Source: JABSQH01 sp965230015 (GTDB lineage Bacteria; Actinomycetota; Acidimicrobiia; Acidimicrobiales; Ilumatobacteraceae). From it: a stretch of 64,000 nucleotides of DNA. The DNA is taken from NCBI GenBank assembly GCA_965230015.1, contig CBDDKF010000002.1:806001-870000 (forward strand). The letters run 5' to 3'. The notes under the pieces are model-generated. The model was given only the letters and a program-made list of their open reading frames with translations. It made no database searches and had not been told where the DNA came from. Both the position numbers and the translations under genes were made by a program. Of the stretch, positions 37,663 to 47,889 are shown in pieces. Each line of letters opens with the position of its first letter. Position 1 is the stretch's first letter.

Positions 37663-38760
37663 TCAGCCACCCGTCGATGGGAACGGCGTGAAGATCGCAG
37701 TGAACGCACCGCCACGGACGCTTCCTGCGCCGCCCACCTCGATGCAACGAAGGTCGTACGACTGAGTGCCCGGCGAGACTTCGAAGTCGTAGGTCCCCGC
37801 AACGGTTCCTTCGCGGGCGTCGTCGGTGGCAAACCACTGTCCGGAGCCAGCGAACCCACTGGTGATCGTCGAAGAGAAGTTGCGCGACGGAATCGGGTCG
37901 CATCGCACGCCTGCGCCAGACGTCGTGTTCTCGACGTTCACGCCGTACACCACCGTCAGACGACCCTCTGCGGGAACGTCCACTTCGATGTCCAGCACGG
38001 TCTGCGGGGTACTGGTGAGCGCGAAGCTGCTGGAACGTCGGCGTTCGACACTGAACGGCAACGGAAGAGTGTCGAGGCGATCGGACGCTGCGCGCTGGCG
38101 CTCGTCGAGTTCCTCATTCGCGGCTTCGAGTTCTTCGTTCGCGGCTTCGAGTGCGCTGATCCTGCGGACGAGATCGTCGGTGTCCCCCGAGTCGGCGGGA
38201 ATGCCGTTCTCCAACGCAGTCAGGCGAGTCTCGATGTCGTCGAGAGTGGCACGTGTCGAGTATCCGACGACGTCGGCGATCACGTCGACCGTGCCCTTGA
38301 AGTTCTGCACCACCACTCGGCCCTCAGCCGACAGCTTCACGTCGACCTTGTTCGGCGTCGGCGACTGGCCGGCGACCCAGTTGAGGTTCGACGCCGTCGG
38401 CGGCTCTACACCCTCCGGATACAACCGCAGATTCGACTGCGCCGACCCATTCGCCACGGTCACGTTCAACGACACACCGACCGCACCAACCGGGACGTCG
38501 CAATCACCGTTCACGCCGGTCACCTGCTGCACATGCGCCCCGCCAACACCGGCACCAACCGGCGTCGACCGCAGACCGACATTGTCGGGCCCCGACCTCG
38601 TGTCGAACAACCGACACGGGGTGACCGGTACATACGTCGAATCCTCACCCCCACCCGACGCATCCACCCGCCACGCCGACAAGCCGGCAACAACGAGACC
38701 ACCAGCAAGCAGCGCCGCAACGCCCGCCCGCACCCGACCAGAAACAACTGAACTATGCAT
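37663..38760 (-). CDS. Secreted protein with LFDTR domain and coiled coil
   Basis: 365 residues. N-terminal signal or anchor (VAALLAGGLVVAGLSAW), then a domain of about 115 residues beginning VPVTPCRLFDTRSGPDN and ending VVQNFKGTVDVIADVVGY, the same family as the three repeats of the 50950-52701 gene. Then a coiled coil (about 165-225, with LEAANEELEAANEEL) and a C-terminal beta-rich domain with two cysteines. Such domains are common in predicted cell-surface proteins of marine Acidimicrobiia by my recollection; function unknown. ATG 38760 (MHSSVVSG). It is bracketed by inverted copies of the dispersed repeat. Export is inferred from the signal. Confidence 0.8.
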   Translation of the reverse strand: MHSSVVSGRVRAGVAALLAGGLVVAGLSAWRVDASGGGEDSTYVPVTPCRLFDTRSGPDNVGLRSTPVGAGVGGAHVQQVTGVNGDCDVPVGAVGVSLNVTVANGSAQSNLRLYPEGVEPPTASNLNWVAGQSPTPNKVDVKLSAEGRVVVQNFKGTVDVIADVVGYSTRATLDDIETRLTALENGIPADSGDTDDLVRRISALEAANEELEAANEELDERQRAASDRLDTLPLPFSVERRRSSSFALTSTPQTVLDIEVDVPAEGRLTVVYGVNVENTTSGAGVRCDPIPSRNFSSTITSGFAGSGQWFATDDAREGTVAGTYDFEVSPGTQSYDLRCIEVGGAGSVRGGAFTAIFTPFPSTGG

Positions 38761-38843
38761 GCCGTCAACCCTGAAGCTCCGACAGGCGCACGTCATGGAG
38801 CCGGCCTGGAGAACCAGTGGAGAACGACTGGCCACGCGGCGAT

Positions 38844-38899
38844 CCGACAGTTCTGGTCGCAGATTCAGACGCCTCGCGCCTGAAATCCCCGGATTTTCG
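38844..38899 (-). repeat. Dispersed hairpin repeat, copy 4
   Basis: On the minus strand: CGAAAATCCGGGGATTTC, hairpin core (aggcgcgaggcgtct) and GCGACCAGAACTGTCGG. It lies in the 165-base gap between the divergent starts of the LFDTR gene and ettA, the only copy not beyond a stop codon, and 27 bases before ettA. Confidence 0.75.
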
Positions 38900-38925
38900 G
38901 TGACGCACGTAGTCTCGGAGGCCTC

Positions 38926-40595
<1,670 letters not shown>

Positions 40596-40599
<4 letters not shown>

Positions 40600-41363
40600 G
40601 CGTCGCCCAATCGCGGTCGCCCGAAGACGACGCCGCGCTCGCTCGGCGGCTGGCCACCGAGGCCGGGCGGCGACTCGTCGACCTCCGTCGTCGGCTGTTC
40701 GACGCCGGGGCATCGACCTGGGACGTGAAAGACGCCGGTGACGCCGTCGCCCAGCAGTACCTGGCCGACGAGCTCGCGCTGGTTCGCCCCGACGACGCAG
40801 TGCTCTCCGAAGAAGGAGTGGAGGATCCCCGCCGGTTCGACGCCGACCGGGTGTGGATCATCGACCCCCTCGATGGCACTCGCGAGTTCAGCGAGCAGGG
40901 CCGCGACGACTGGGCGGTCCACGTGGCCTTGTGGGAGAACGAGACGTTCGGCGCAGGGGCGGTCGCCCTGCCCGCGATCGAGCAGACCTTCGGCACCGAC
41001 CCGCCGGAGACGCTTCCCGACGTCACCCGCGAACGGCCGCGACTGGTCACCTCGCGCACCCGGGCGCCGTATGCGGCGGTGCTCGTCGCCGAAGGCCTGC
41101 AGTGTGACGCGATCCGCCTCGGCTCGGCCGGCGCCAAGGCGATGTCGGTGTTGATGGGTCACGCCGACATCTACGTCCACGATGGCGGGATGTACCAGTG
41201 GGACTCGGCCGCACCGGCCGCCGTGGCGCTCGCGGCCGGGCTCCATGCGAGCCGGATCGACGGTTCGCCGCTGGTGTACAACGAGCGCGACCCGTGGCTG
41301 CCCGACCTCATCGTGTGTCGCCCCGAACTGGCCGACGGCGTCCTCGAATCGTTGTGGGGATGA
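40596..41363 (+). CDS. CysQ-like 3'(2'),5'-bisphosphate nucleotidase / inositol monophosphatase family
   Basis: 255 residues. Metal-dependent phosphatase fold with the acidic site in SEEG (near 70), DPLDGTREF near 90, and GSAGAKAMSVLMGHADIYV leading to YQWDSAAPAAVALAAG. The variant DPLDGTxEF is typical of CysQ and the related Mtb CysQ; such enzymes hydrolyse 3'-phosphoadenosine 5'-phosphate and help recycle sulphur-pathway products, though some act on inositol or fructose phosphates. GTG 40596 overlaps the ettA stop (GTGA). The downstream enoyl-CoA hydratase follows within a few bases, so these three may be one transcript. No sulphate-assimilation genes nearby. Confidence 0.87.
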
Positions 41364-41364
41364 G

Positions 41365-42183
41365 ATGGGGATGAGCGAACCAACCGTCGTCACCGAGGTC
41401 GACCAGCGGGTCGCCATCGTCCGGCTCAACCGGCCGCATCGCCACAACGCGTGGACCGGGCGGATGCATCAGGAGTACCTCACGGCAATGGCCGAGCTCG
41501 AAGGTCGCGCCGACGTGCGCGCCGTTGTGGTGACCGGCACCCCACCTGCGTTCTGTGTCGGCGGCGACGCCACCGCACTGGCCGGCCACGCCGAGTCGGG
41601 CGGTTACGACCCGGGCCTCTCGGGGACGCCACCGAAGCCCGGTGGCGGTGAGCGTCTCGACGCTCCACTCGCCTGGCAGCTGGGCTACCGGCACCCGATC
41701 ATCGCGGCCGTCAACGGCGCGTGCGCCGGTATCGCCCTCTCGTTGGTCGCCTTCTGCGACCTGCGCTTCGTCAGCGCCACAGCCAAGCTGACCACAGCGG
41801 CGCCGAAAATCGGGTTGCCCGCCGAATATGGGCTGACGTGGATGCTCCCTCGGCTGGTGGGGGTCACACGTGCCGCCGATCTGCTCTACTCGGGACGCAT
41901 CGTGACCGGCGCCGACACCGCCGACTGGGGGCTGTGGAACGACGTCCACCCCAATGGCGAGGCAACCCTCAGTGCGGCGCTCGACTACGCCCACCGACTT
42001 GCGTCGACCACCGGCCCGCACGCCGTGACGACGACCAAGCGACAACTCGTTGCCGATCTCCTGCGCCACGATCCGGCGGCGTCGGTCGACGACTCGCTCC
42101 GCCTCCTCGACGAGGCGATGGGCACCGCCGAGTACCGAGAGGGCGTCGCCGCACTCCGGGAGAAGCGTCCACCAGCGTTCTGA
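41365..42183 (+). CDS. Enoyl-CoA hydratase/isomerase (crotonase) family
   Basis: 272 residues. Crotonase fold with acyl-CoA oxyanion-hole segments FCVGGDATAL and NGACAGIALSLVAFCDLRF, and LPRLVGVTRAADLLYSGRIVT downstream. The acid/base glutamates of classical hydratases are not at their usual places (around PKIGLPAEYGLTW), so the reaction may differ: isomerase, hydratase variant or another crotonase. ATG 41365; ATG 41371 is also possible. Transcribed after the CysQ-like gene; convergent with the CoA transferase gene, whose stop is 20 bases away, which may be meaningful as both act on CoA esters. Confidence 0.87.
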   Translation: MGMSEPTVVTEVDQRVAIVRLNRPHRHNAWTGRMHQEYLTAMAELEGRADVRAVVVTGTPPAFCVGGDATALAGHAESGGYDPGLSGTPPKPGGGERLDAPLAWQLGYRHPIIAAVNGACAGIALSLVAFCDLRFVSATAKLTTAAPKIGLPAEYGLTWMLPRLVGVTRAADLLYSGRIVTGADTADWGLWNDVHPNGEATLSAALDYAHRLASTTGPHAVTTTKRQLVADLLRHDPAASVDDSLRLLDEAMGTAEYREGVAALREKRPPAF

Positions 42184-42203
42184 ACGTCGGCGACGGCACG
42201 CCG

Positions 42204-43364
42204 TCAGTCGAGCTCGGCGCGGATCTCGGCGGTGTGCTCGCCCACCGCCGGGACCGTGCCGGGCCGCGGCACCCGCCCATCGAAGTCGACCGGCGTGGCC
42301 ACCGAGCCATCGACGAAGCACGACTGCGCCTGCGGGTCGGCAGCGACATCGTTCGGATCGACCACCGCTTCCCACCACACGTCGTGGCGATCGAAGCGAA
42401 CGGCCCACACCGCCAGAGGATGCTCGGCGAATGCGGCATCGAGCACGGCGATGAGCTCACGCCGATGTCGAAATCGAGCAGCGGAGTCTGCGAACCGTCG
42501 ATCCGCAGCCAGCTCCGAGCGTTCGATCGAGTCGGCGAGGCCCTGCCAGTGACGATCACCTTCCAGGCACAGCAGCCAGAATCGCTCGCCGTCGGCCGCG
42601 CGGTACACGTTGACGAGCGGCGTCTCGCACTCGTCGCGGCTCGGGGTCGACGGCTCGTGGCCGTAGCGCTGCCGCGCGGCAAGGTCGGAGCCAAGTGCGT
42701 ACACACCGCTGCGCAACAGGCTGGTGTCGACCACGCCGCCGCGGCCGGTGGTGTGACGCTCGTAGAGCTTGGCGAGGATCCCGGCGACGAGGGCGAGCGC
42801 CGCCTCGTGGCCACCGGTGCCAGGTGGGAGCGCCGGCGGCATCTCCCCGTCGGGAACCATCGATGCCGCGAGGCCGGAGCGCGCCCAGAACGCGCCGGTC
42901 GCATGGCCCGGACGGTCTCGGTCGGGTCCGGTCCAGCCGTATCCGGTGATGCTGCCCACGATGAGTTGCGGATACCGCTCGACGAGGGCGTCGGGTGCAA
43001 GATCGAGTCGCTCGAGCGCACCCGGCCGAAGGTTGGTCACCAGTACGTCGGCGCGCGCAACGAGTGCGTCGAACGTCGCACGGTCGGCGTCCTCGCGTAG
43101 GTTGAGAACGACGGAACGCTTGCCACGATTGTCGAGATCGAACAGCGGCCCGGGTGGTGTGATCTCGATCCCCACGTGGTTCATCGCCCCGCGGTAGGCG
43201 TCTCCAGCAGGGGGCTCGACCTTGATCACGTCGGCCCCCCACTCGGCGAGAATCGCCCCAGCGGCGGGGCCAGCCACCCACATCGCCAGTTCGACGACGG
43301 CGATGCCGGCCAGCGGCCCGTTCGTCCGGCCGGGACCGGCGGGGACTGACCCGGCGTCAGCCAC
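42204..43364 (-). CDS. CaiB/BaiF-type CoA transferase
   Basis: 386 residues, class III CoA transferase. Typical segments: LAGIAVVELAMWVAGPAAGAILAEWGADVIKVE at the N-terminus, then GKRSVVLNLRED, GYGWTGPDRDRPGHATGAFWA, and GILAKLYERHTTGRGGVVDTSLL. The catalytic Asp region appears as DLDNRGKRS rather than a clear Asp match, so substrate cannot be named. GTG 43364 overlaps the stop of the PEP-swivel gene by eight bases; last gene of a three-gene leftward operon with the VOC and PEP-swivel proteins. Cytoplasmic. Confidence 0.88.
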   Translation of the reverse strand: MADAGSVPAGPGRTNGPLAGIAVVELAMWVAGPAAGAILAEWGADVIKVEPPAGDAYRGAMNHVGIEITPPGPLFDLDNRGKRSVVLNLREDADRATFDALVARADVLVTNLRPGALERLDLAPDALVERYPQLIVGSITGYGWTGPDRDRPGHATGAFWARSGLAASMVPDGEMPPALPPGTGGHEAALALVAGILAKLYERHTTGRGGVVDTSLLRSGVYALGSDLAARQRYGHEPSTPSRDECETPLVNVYRAADGERFWLLCLEGDRHWQGLADSIERSELAADRRFADSAARFRHRRELIAVLDAAFAEHPLAVWAVRFDRHDVWWEAVVDPNDVAADPQAQSCFVDGSVATPVDFDGRVPRPGTVPAVGEHTAEIRAELD

Positions 43365-45012
43365 GGCGCACGGTTCCGGCGGTGCCGTCGACGTAGATCG
43401 CTTCGCCGTCGGCGATGCGCTCGGTGCACCCACGCAGACCGACGACGCACGGAATGCTCAGCTCACGGCTCACGGTCGAGGCGTAGGCGTGCGCCTCCTG
43501 GTCGCCGCACACCACGGCGCCAGCCGCGAACAACAACGATGCGAGCGACCGGTCGATCGACTCGGCAACGAGCACGTCGCCGACCTCGAAGTCGCCGGCG
43601 TCGTGCGCTGATCCGATGATCCGCGCCACTCCAACTGCGACCCCAGGGGCTCCTGGGGCACCGACGATGTCGGCGCCGGGTCCGAGCGCGGGCCCGATGG
43701 GATCGTCGCTGCTCTCGTCCGGCACCCGTAGCGGCAGCTCGTCGACCGTCGGCATTCCCGCACCCGAATCGACGAAGAACGGAGGCCGGCGCAACTCGAG
43801 TTGCTCGAAACCGATTCGGCGGCTCGCCATCTCGGCGGCGCGTGCTCCCGGCGCTTCGACGAACTGCGCAAGTTCGTCGACCGAGAGCATGGCCAGTTCG
43901 GCGGGATCGTCGAGGTGTCGACGGGCGAGCTCGAGCAACGCCACGCGTTGCTCGTTGATCGTGCGCAAGCAGTTGGCGCGAGCCTCGTCACGCCACAGCT
44001 GCAGCCGGAGCGCGGTCGCTTGCCCGACGACGAGCGCGTCGATCGACTGCTCGTCACCTCGCACGTTGCGCAGTGCCGTGTCGAGCGCTCGTTCACGGCC
44101 ATCGATCACTCGCGCCAAGCGCGCCGACGGCGACCGCTCGGCGCCGACACCGCGCATCTGCTCGACGAGCGACATCGCCAACTGGGGATCGGTCTCGAAC
44201 GACGGGCGGAGCGGATCCCATGCCTGCGGCCCACGTGAGCCGAAGTCGCGGAGGAAGTCGAGGAACTGGTCGACGAACTCGTCGGAACCCTCCCGCAATC
44301 GCGACAGGCGCCACAACACGCTCGCCGGCTGGGTTTGTTCTGCGTCGCCGCCGATGGCGATCATCGGCAGTACCAGCGCCGGAGCCGCAACGTGGAGTCG
44401 CTCGATCGCCGGCGACAGTAGCGCCCCGAGCGACACCAGGTCGTTGACCATCGATCGCACGTGTCCGGTGAGCGACTGGGCACGCTCCAACAGCTCCCTA
44501 TCGTCGAGTTCGGAGAGCTCTGGTCGCGCGGCACGCAACTCGTTGGCCAGTTGCGTGTTGGCGTCGAGCGCGGGGACCTGCCGCGCCTGGGCGATCGCAT
44601 CGAGACGGGCGTGCACGCGAGCCGTCGCCGACTCGTCGACGTCGATCGGCTGGACCATCTCGACTGGCGCACCCGGCCGCGCCGTACCGAGCAGATACTC
44701 GGCAACCTGGTGCCCAACGCCGGACCTGACGGCCAGCACTTGGAGCACGCTGTGATTGATGTACGCGTGGCCGGTGATGACCGCGCCGACCGGATTGAGC
44801 GCCTCGGCCGTCAACTCGCTCATCTCGAACGCGCCGATGTCGACAAAGGCATCGCGCCAGCCCTCGAGCACTCCGGGCACCCACGTGATGCCCGCCGTCA
44901 ACGGGCCGATCGGGCCGGGCAGCGTGTCGCTGGCGAATGCGCGGGAGTAGATCGGATAACGCCGGCTGGTTGCGGTGTGGACCAGCCAATGAGGCGACTC
45001 GCGCTCAGCCAC
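43357..45012 (-). CDS. PEP-utilising-enzyme mobile-domain protein without ATP-grasp
   Basis: 551 residues. The C-terminal 90 residues are the swivelling phosphohistidine domain of PEP synthase/PPDK/rifampicin phosphotransferase type: VGDVLVAESIDRSLASLLFAAGAVV, then GDQEAHAYASTVSRELSIPC with His508 at the expected phospho-carrier position, and DGTAGTVRRG. The preceding 400 residues are helical and resemble the linker region between the ATP-grasp and swivel domains; no ATP-grasp domain precedes it. It therefore probably cannot autophosphorylate alone and may need a partner in trans. It overlaps its neighbours by eight bases on both sides, so it works with the VOC protein and CoA transferase. 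Function unknown. Confidence 0.75.
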   Translation of the reverse strand: MAERESPHWLVHTATSRRYPIYSRAFASDTLPGPIGPLTAGITWVPGVLEGWRDAFVDIGAFEMSELTAEALNPVGAVITGHAYINHSVLQVLAVRSGVGHQVAEYLLGTARPGAPVEMVQPIDVDESATARVHARLDAIAQARQVPALDANTQLANELRAARPELSELDDRELLERAQSLTGHVRSMVNDLVSLGALLSPAIERLHVAAPALVLPMIAIGGDAEQTQPASVLWRLSRLREGSDEFVDQFLDFLRDFGSRGPQAWDPLRPSFETDPQLAMSLVEQMRGVGAERSPSARLARVIDGRERALDTALRNVRGDEQSIDALVVGQATALRLQLWRDEARANCLRTINEQRVALLELARRHLDDPAELAMLSVDELAQFVEAPGARAAEMASRRIGFEQLELRRPPFFVDSGAGMPTVDELPLRVPDESSDDPIGPALGPGADIVGAPGAPGVAVGVARIIGSAHDAGDFEVGDVLVAESIDRSLASLLFAAGAVVCGDQEAHAYASTVSRELSIPCVVGLRGCTERIADGEAIYVDGTAGTVRRG

Positions 45013-45475
45013 CGAGGGCGGCGATCACGTCCGGCGGGGCCTGCACGAGCTCGATCAGCACGCCCTCGCCGCTACGCGGCGTGGCCTCGTTGCCCTTGGG
45101 GTGAATGAAGCACACGTCGTGCCCGGCGGCACCCTTGCGGATGCCACCAGGGGTGAAGCGCATGCCCTGCGCGGTCAGCCAGTCGACGCAGGCCACGAGG
45201 TCGTCGACCCACAGCCCGACGTGGTTCAGTGTCGGTACGTGCACTTTCGGGGCCCGCTCGGGATCGATCGGTTGCATCAGATCGACCTCAACGGCGTGCA
45301 CCCCGGTGCCCAGGCGCAAGATGTCCTCGTCGACGTTCTCCGACTCGCTGCGGTAGGAGTCGACGACCTCGACGCCGAACAGATCCGACCACAATCCGGT
45401 CAGCGGCCCCTTGTCGAGTCCGCCGATGGCGATCTGCTGGATTCCGAGGACGCGAAAGGGCCGTGTGTCGGTCAC
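45005..45475 (-). CDS. VOC-superfamily protein (glyoxalase/methylmalonyl-CoA epimerase-like)
   Basis: 156 residues with two beta-alpha-beta-beta-beta modules: FRVLGIQQIAIGGLDKGPLTGLWSDLFGVEVVD and VPTLNHVGLWVDDLVACVDWLTAQGMRF. Candidate metal ligands include His in LNHVG and Glu in LIELVQ. Similar to methylmalonyl-CoA epimerases but not assignable to a substrate. GTG 45475 gives the module start; the frame remains open upstream to 45598 with a hydrophobic stretch, which I reject as it overlaps the divergent gene's promoter. First gene of the leftward operon with the PEP-swivel and CoA transferase genes, overlapping by eight bases. Confidence 0.83.
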   Translation of the reverse strand: MTDTRPFRVLGIQQIAIGGLDKGPLTGLWSDLFGVEVVDSYRSESENVDEDILRLGTGVHAVEVDLMQPIDPERAPKVHVPTLNHVGLWVDDLVACVDWLTAQGMRFTPGGIRKGAAGHDVCFIHPKGNEATPRSGEGVLIELVQAPPDVIAALGG

Positions 45476-45604
45476 GAGCGCATCATGACATGCCCACACG
45501 ACCGTCACAACGACTGCGGCGAGCAGGCCGAACCTCGGCCATCGATGTGGACAGATTCGGCGCACCGTCGACGGTTCGGGCGAGGTGTCCGGCATCATGA
45601 CACG

Positions 45605-47218
45605 GTGAAATCCGCCCCCGATCTCGCCTGGGGATCATTCACCGAGCACGCACCGTGGACCCTGGATCGTGAGCACATCGTGTGGCTGCACGGCATCGAC
45701 GAACGGCGGGCCGCCGCGCGGGCGTCGGTTCCAACGCTGACGAAGCCGTCCACCGTGCCGCCTGGGGCGCGCGTGCTGACCGTGCTGGGCCGGCTCGGTG
45801 GGGCGATCGCGCCGTGGGCGATCGCCCGGCGCCGCCGGCGGTTTGCCACCCCCGAGGACAGCCGAGCCGACCTCTCTCGGCGGCTGCGTCTCGCCGCAGA
45901 GGCGCTCGGGCCGACGTACATCAAGCTCGGCCAGATCATCTCGTCGGGAGAGGGGCTGTTTCCGGCGGAGCTGGTCGACGAGTTCAAACGCTGCCGCGAC
46001 CAGGTTCCGGCCGAGCCGTTCGAGGTGGTGCGCCAGACCGTCGAGGAAGAATTGGGACGTCGACTCGAGGACGTGTTCGAGACCTTCGAGCCCACGGCTC
46101 TCGCCGCCGCCTCGATCGCGCAAGTGCACGCCGCCCGCCTGCACACCGGTGAAGACGTGGTCGTCAAGGTCCAGCGGCCAACCGTTGATGCCTTCGTCCG
46201 TAAGGACCTCCGGGTGATGGCCTGGCTGGCGCCGTATCTCATCGGCCGGATCCCGGTCGCTGCGCTGGCCAATCCGCCTGCGCTCGTCGAGCTGTTCGCC
46301 GAGACCATCGTCGAGGAACTCGACTTCCGTCTCGAGGCGGCCAACATGCTCGACGTGGCGGCAATGCTCCACGACCTGCACCAGGAGTTCTACGTGGTGC
46401 CCCGTCCGCACCCGCGGCTGGTGACCCGTCGGGTGCTGGTGATGGAGCGCGTCGCCGGCTACAAGTTCGACGACGTCGCCGGCATGCGCGACGCCGGTAT
46501 CGACACCGAACAGGTGGTCCGCACCGCAATGGTCGCCTTCATGGAAGGCGCCATCGTCGAGGGCATCTTTCACGGCGATCTCCACGGCGGCAACCTCTTC
46601 GTGCTGCCAGACGGCAGGACCGCACTGCTCGACTACGGCATCGTCGCCCGGCTCGACGGCGGCCGGCGCAACGCGTTCCTCCGCCTGATGCTCGGCGCGA
46701 CCACCAACGACCCGCACACGCAGATGGCGGCGCTGCGCGACCTCGGTGCGCTACCGGCCGACACCGATCTCGACGCAGTGATCCGCGACCTCCGGTTGGA
46801 TCGACCGCCGGTCGACCCGACGACGCTCACCGGCGAGGAGATGGTCAAGGAGGTCCAGCGGGTGGTGAAAGCGATGCTCGGGTATGGGGCCAAGCTGCCG
46901 AAGGAGCTGATGCTCTACGTCAAGAACATGGTGTTCATCGACGGGGCGATCGCTCGGCTGGCTCCCGACCTCGACCTGCTGGGCGAGGTGGCGACGATCT
47001 CGATGCTGTTCGCCCAGAAACATGGTGAGCGGCTCGGCCAAGAACTCGGGATCGATCCCGACTCGGTCGAGTTCGACATGGGCGGTGCCCGCGCCGCGCT
47101 CGGCCTCGACGAGAGCGTCGATCAGCTCACTTACCGCGAGCTCCAAGAACGGCGCGCGCTGATCCAGAAGCGCATGCGCGACCACGTGGAATCCGACCGA
47201 CCACGCCTGCCCGGGTAG
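45605..47218 (+). CDS. ABC1/UbiB-family atypical protein kinase-like ATPase
   Basis: 537 residues. UbiB-family hallmarks: ALGPTYIKLGQIISSGEGLFP (KxGQ motif), VVVKVQRPTVDAFVRKDL (Lys), IVEELDFRLEAANM (ExD), HGDLHGGNLF and LLDYGIVARLDGG where DYG replaces the usual DFG. The family assists synthesis or transport of isoprenoid quinones in other bacteria; its role in actinobacteria is uncertain. The C-terminus beyond 430 is helical with hydrophobic stretches but weak membrane spans. GTG 45605, divergent from the VOC operon; nucS follows 12 bases after its stop. Confidence 0.9.
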   Translation: MKSAPDLAWGSFTEHAPWTLDREHIVWLHGIDERRAAARASVPTLTKPSTVPPGARVLTVLGRLGGAIAPWAIARRRRRFATPEDSRADLSRRLRLAAEALGPTYIKLGQIISSGEGLFPAELVDEFKRCRDQVPAEPFEVVRQTVEEELGRRLEDVFETFEPTALAAASIAQVHAARLHTGEDVVVKVQRPTVDAFVRKDLRVMAWLAPYLIGRIPVAALANPPALVELFAETIVEELDFRLEAANMLDVAAMLHDLHQEFYVVPRPHPRLVTRRVLVMERVAGYKFDDVAGMRDAGIDTEQVVRTAMVAFMEGAIVEGIFHGDLHGGNLFVLPDGRTALLDYGIVARLDGGRRNAFLRLMLGATTNDPHTQMAALRDLGALPADTDLDAVIRDLRLDRPPVDPTTLTGEEMVKEVQRVVKAMLGYGAKLPKELMLYVKNMVFIDGAIARLAPDLDLLGEVATISMLFAQKHGERLGQELGIDPDSVEFDMGGARAALGLDESVDQLTYRELQERRALIQKRMRDHVESDRPRLPG

Positions 47219-47229
47219 CGTCGCCGCTC

Positions 47230-47889
47230 GTGCGTTTGGTGATCGCCCGCTGCTCGGTCGACTACTCGGGGCGGCTCGATGCCCACCTCCCAGAAGCCAC
47301 TCGGCTGATCATGGTCAAGGCCGACGGGTGTGTGGCCATCCACGCCGACGGTGGCGCGTACAAGCCGCTCAACTGGATGAACGCGCCCAATACGTTGGCC
47401 GTCGACGAGTCGACGTGGACGGTGACGAACCCGAAAGGCGAGACGCTGACGATCGCGTTGCACGAGGTGCTGAGCGACGTCGAGGTCGAGATGGGCGAGG
47501 ACCCCGGACTGCAGAAAGATGGCGTGGAGGCTCACCTCCAGGAACTGTTGGCCGCGAGTCCGGACTCGATCGAAGATGGCCTCCGACTCGTTCGTCGCGA
47601 GTATCCGACGGCGATCGGTCCGGTCGATCTGTTGTGTCGCGACGCCGACGACGGCGTGGTGGCCGTAGAAGTGAAGCGGCGTGGCGAGATCGACGGTGTG
47701 GAGCAACTCACGCGCTACATCGATCGCCTGCAGCTCGACTCGTCGCTGGGCGACGTACGTGGCGTGTTCGTCGCCCAGGTCGTCAAGCCGCAAGCGCGCG
47801 TGCTCGCCGAGTCGCGCGGCTACCGGTGGGTGGAGGTCGACTACGACGAGCTGCGCGGCATGCGCCCCGACGACCTTCGCCTCTTCTAG
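47230..47889 (+). CDS. nucS: Mismatch-specific endonuclease NucS (EndoMS)
   Basis: 219 residues. Non-canonical mismatch repair nuclease of actinobacteria and archaea that cuts both strands at mismatches. N-terminal DNA-binding/dimerisation domain (MRLVIARCSVDYSGRLDAHL), then a RecB-like nuclease core with catalytic Asp133 in GPVDLLCRD, Glu147 and Lys149 in VAVEVKRRGEIDGVEQLTRY. The C-terminal DDLRLF is the expected sliding-clamp-binding tail. GTG 47230. The stop codon overlaps the stop of the convergent SARP regulator in one TCTAGA. No mutS or mutL is seen, consistent with the NucS system replacing them. Confidence 0.95.
   Translation: MRLVIARCSVDYSGRLDAHLPEATRLIMVKADGCVAIHADGGAYKPLNWMNAPNTLAVDESTWTVTNPKGETLTIALHEVLSDVEVEMGEDPGLQKDGVEAHLQELLAASPDSIEDGLRLVRREYPTAIGPVDLLCRDADDGVVAVEVKRRGEIDGVEQLTRYIDRLQLDSSLGDVRGVFVAQVVKPQARVLAESRGYRWVEVDYDELRGMRPDDLRLF

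Noticed and set aside
37599..38899. Insertion sequence bounded by the inverted repeats
   Set aside because: The gene inside is a secreted LFDTR protein with no transposase motifs, and no target-site duplication is visible.
45476..45598. Upstream extension of the VOC protein with a hydrophobic segment
   Set aside because: It would end seven bases from the divergent UbiB-like start, and family members begin at the first VOC strand.
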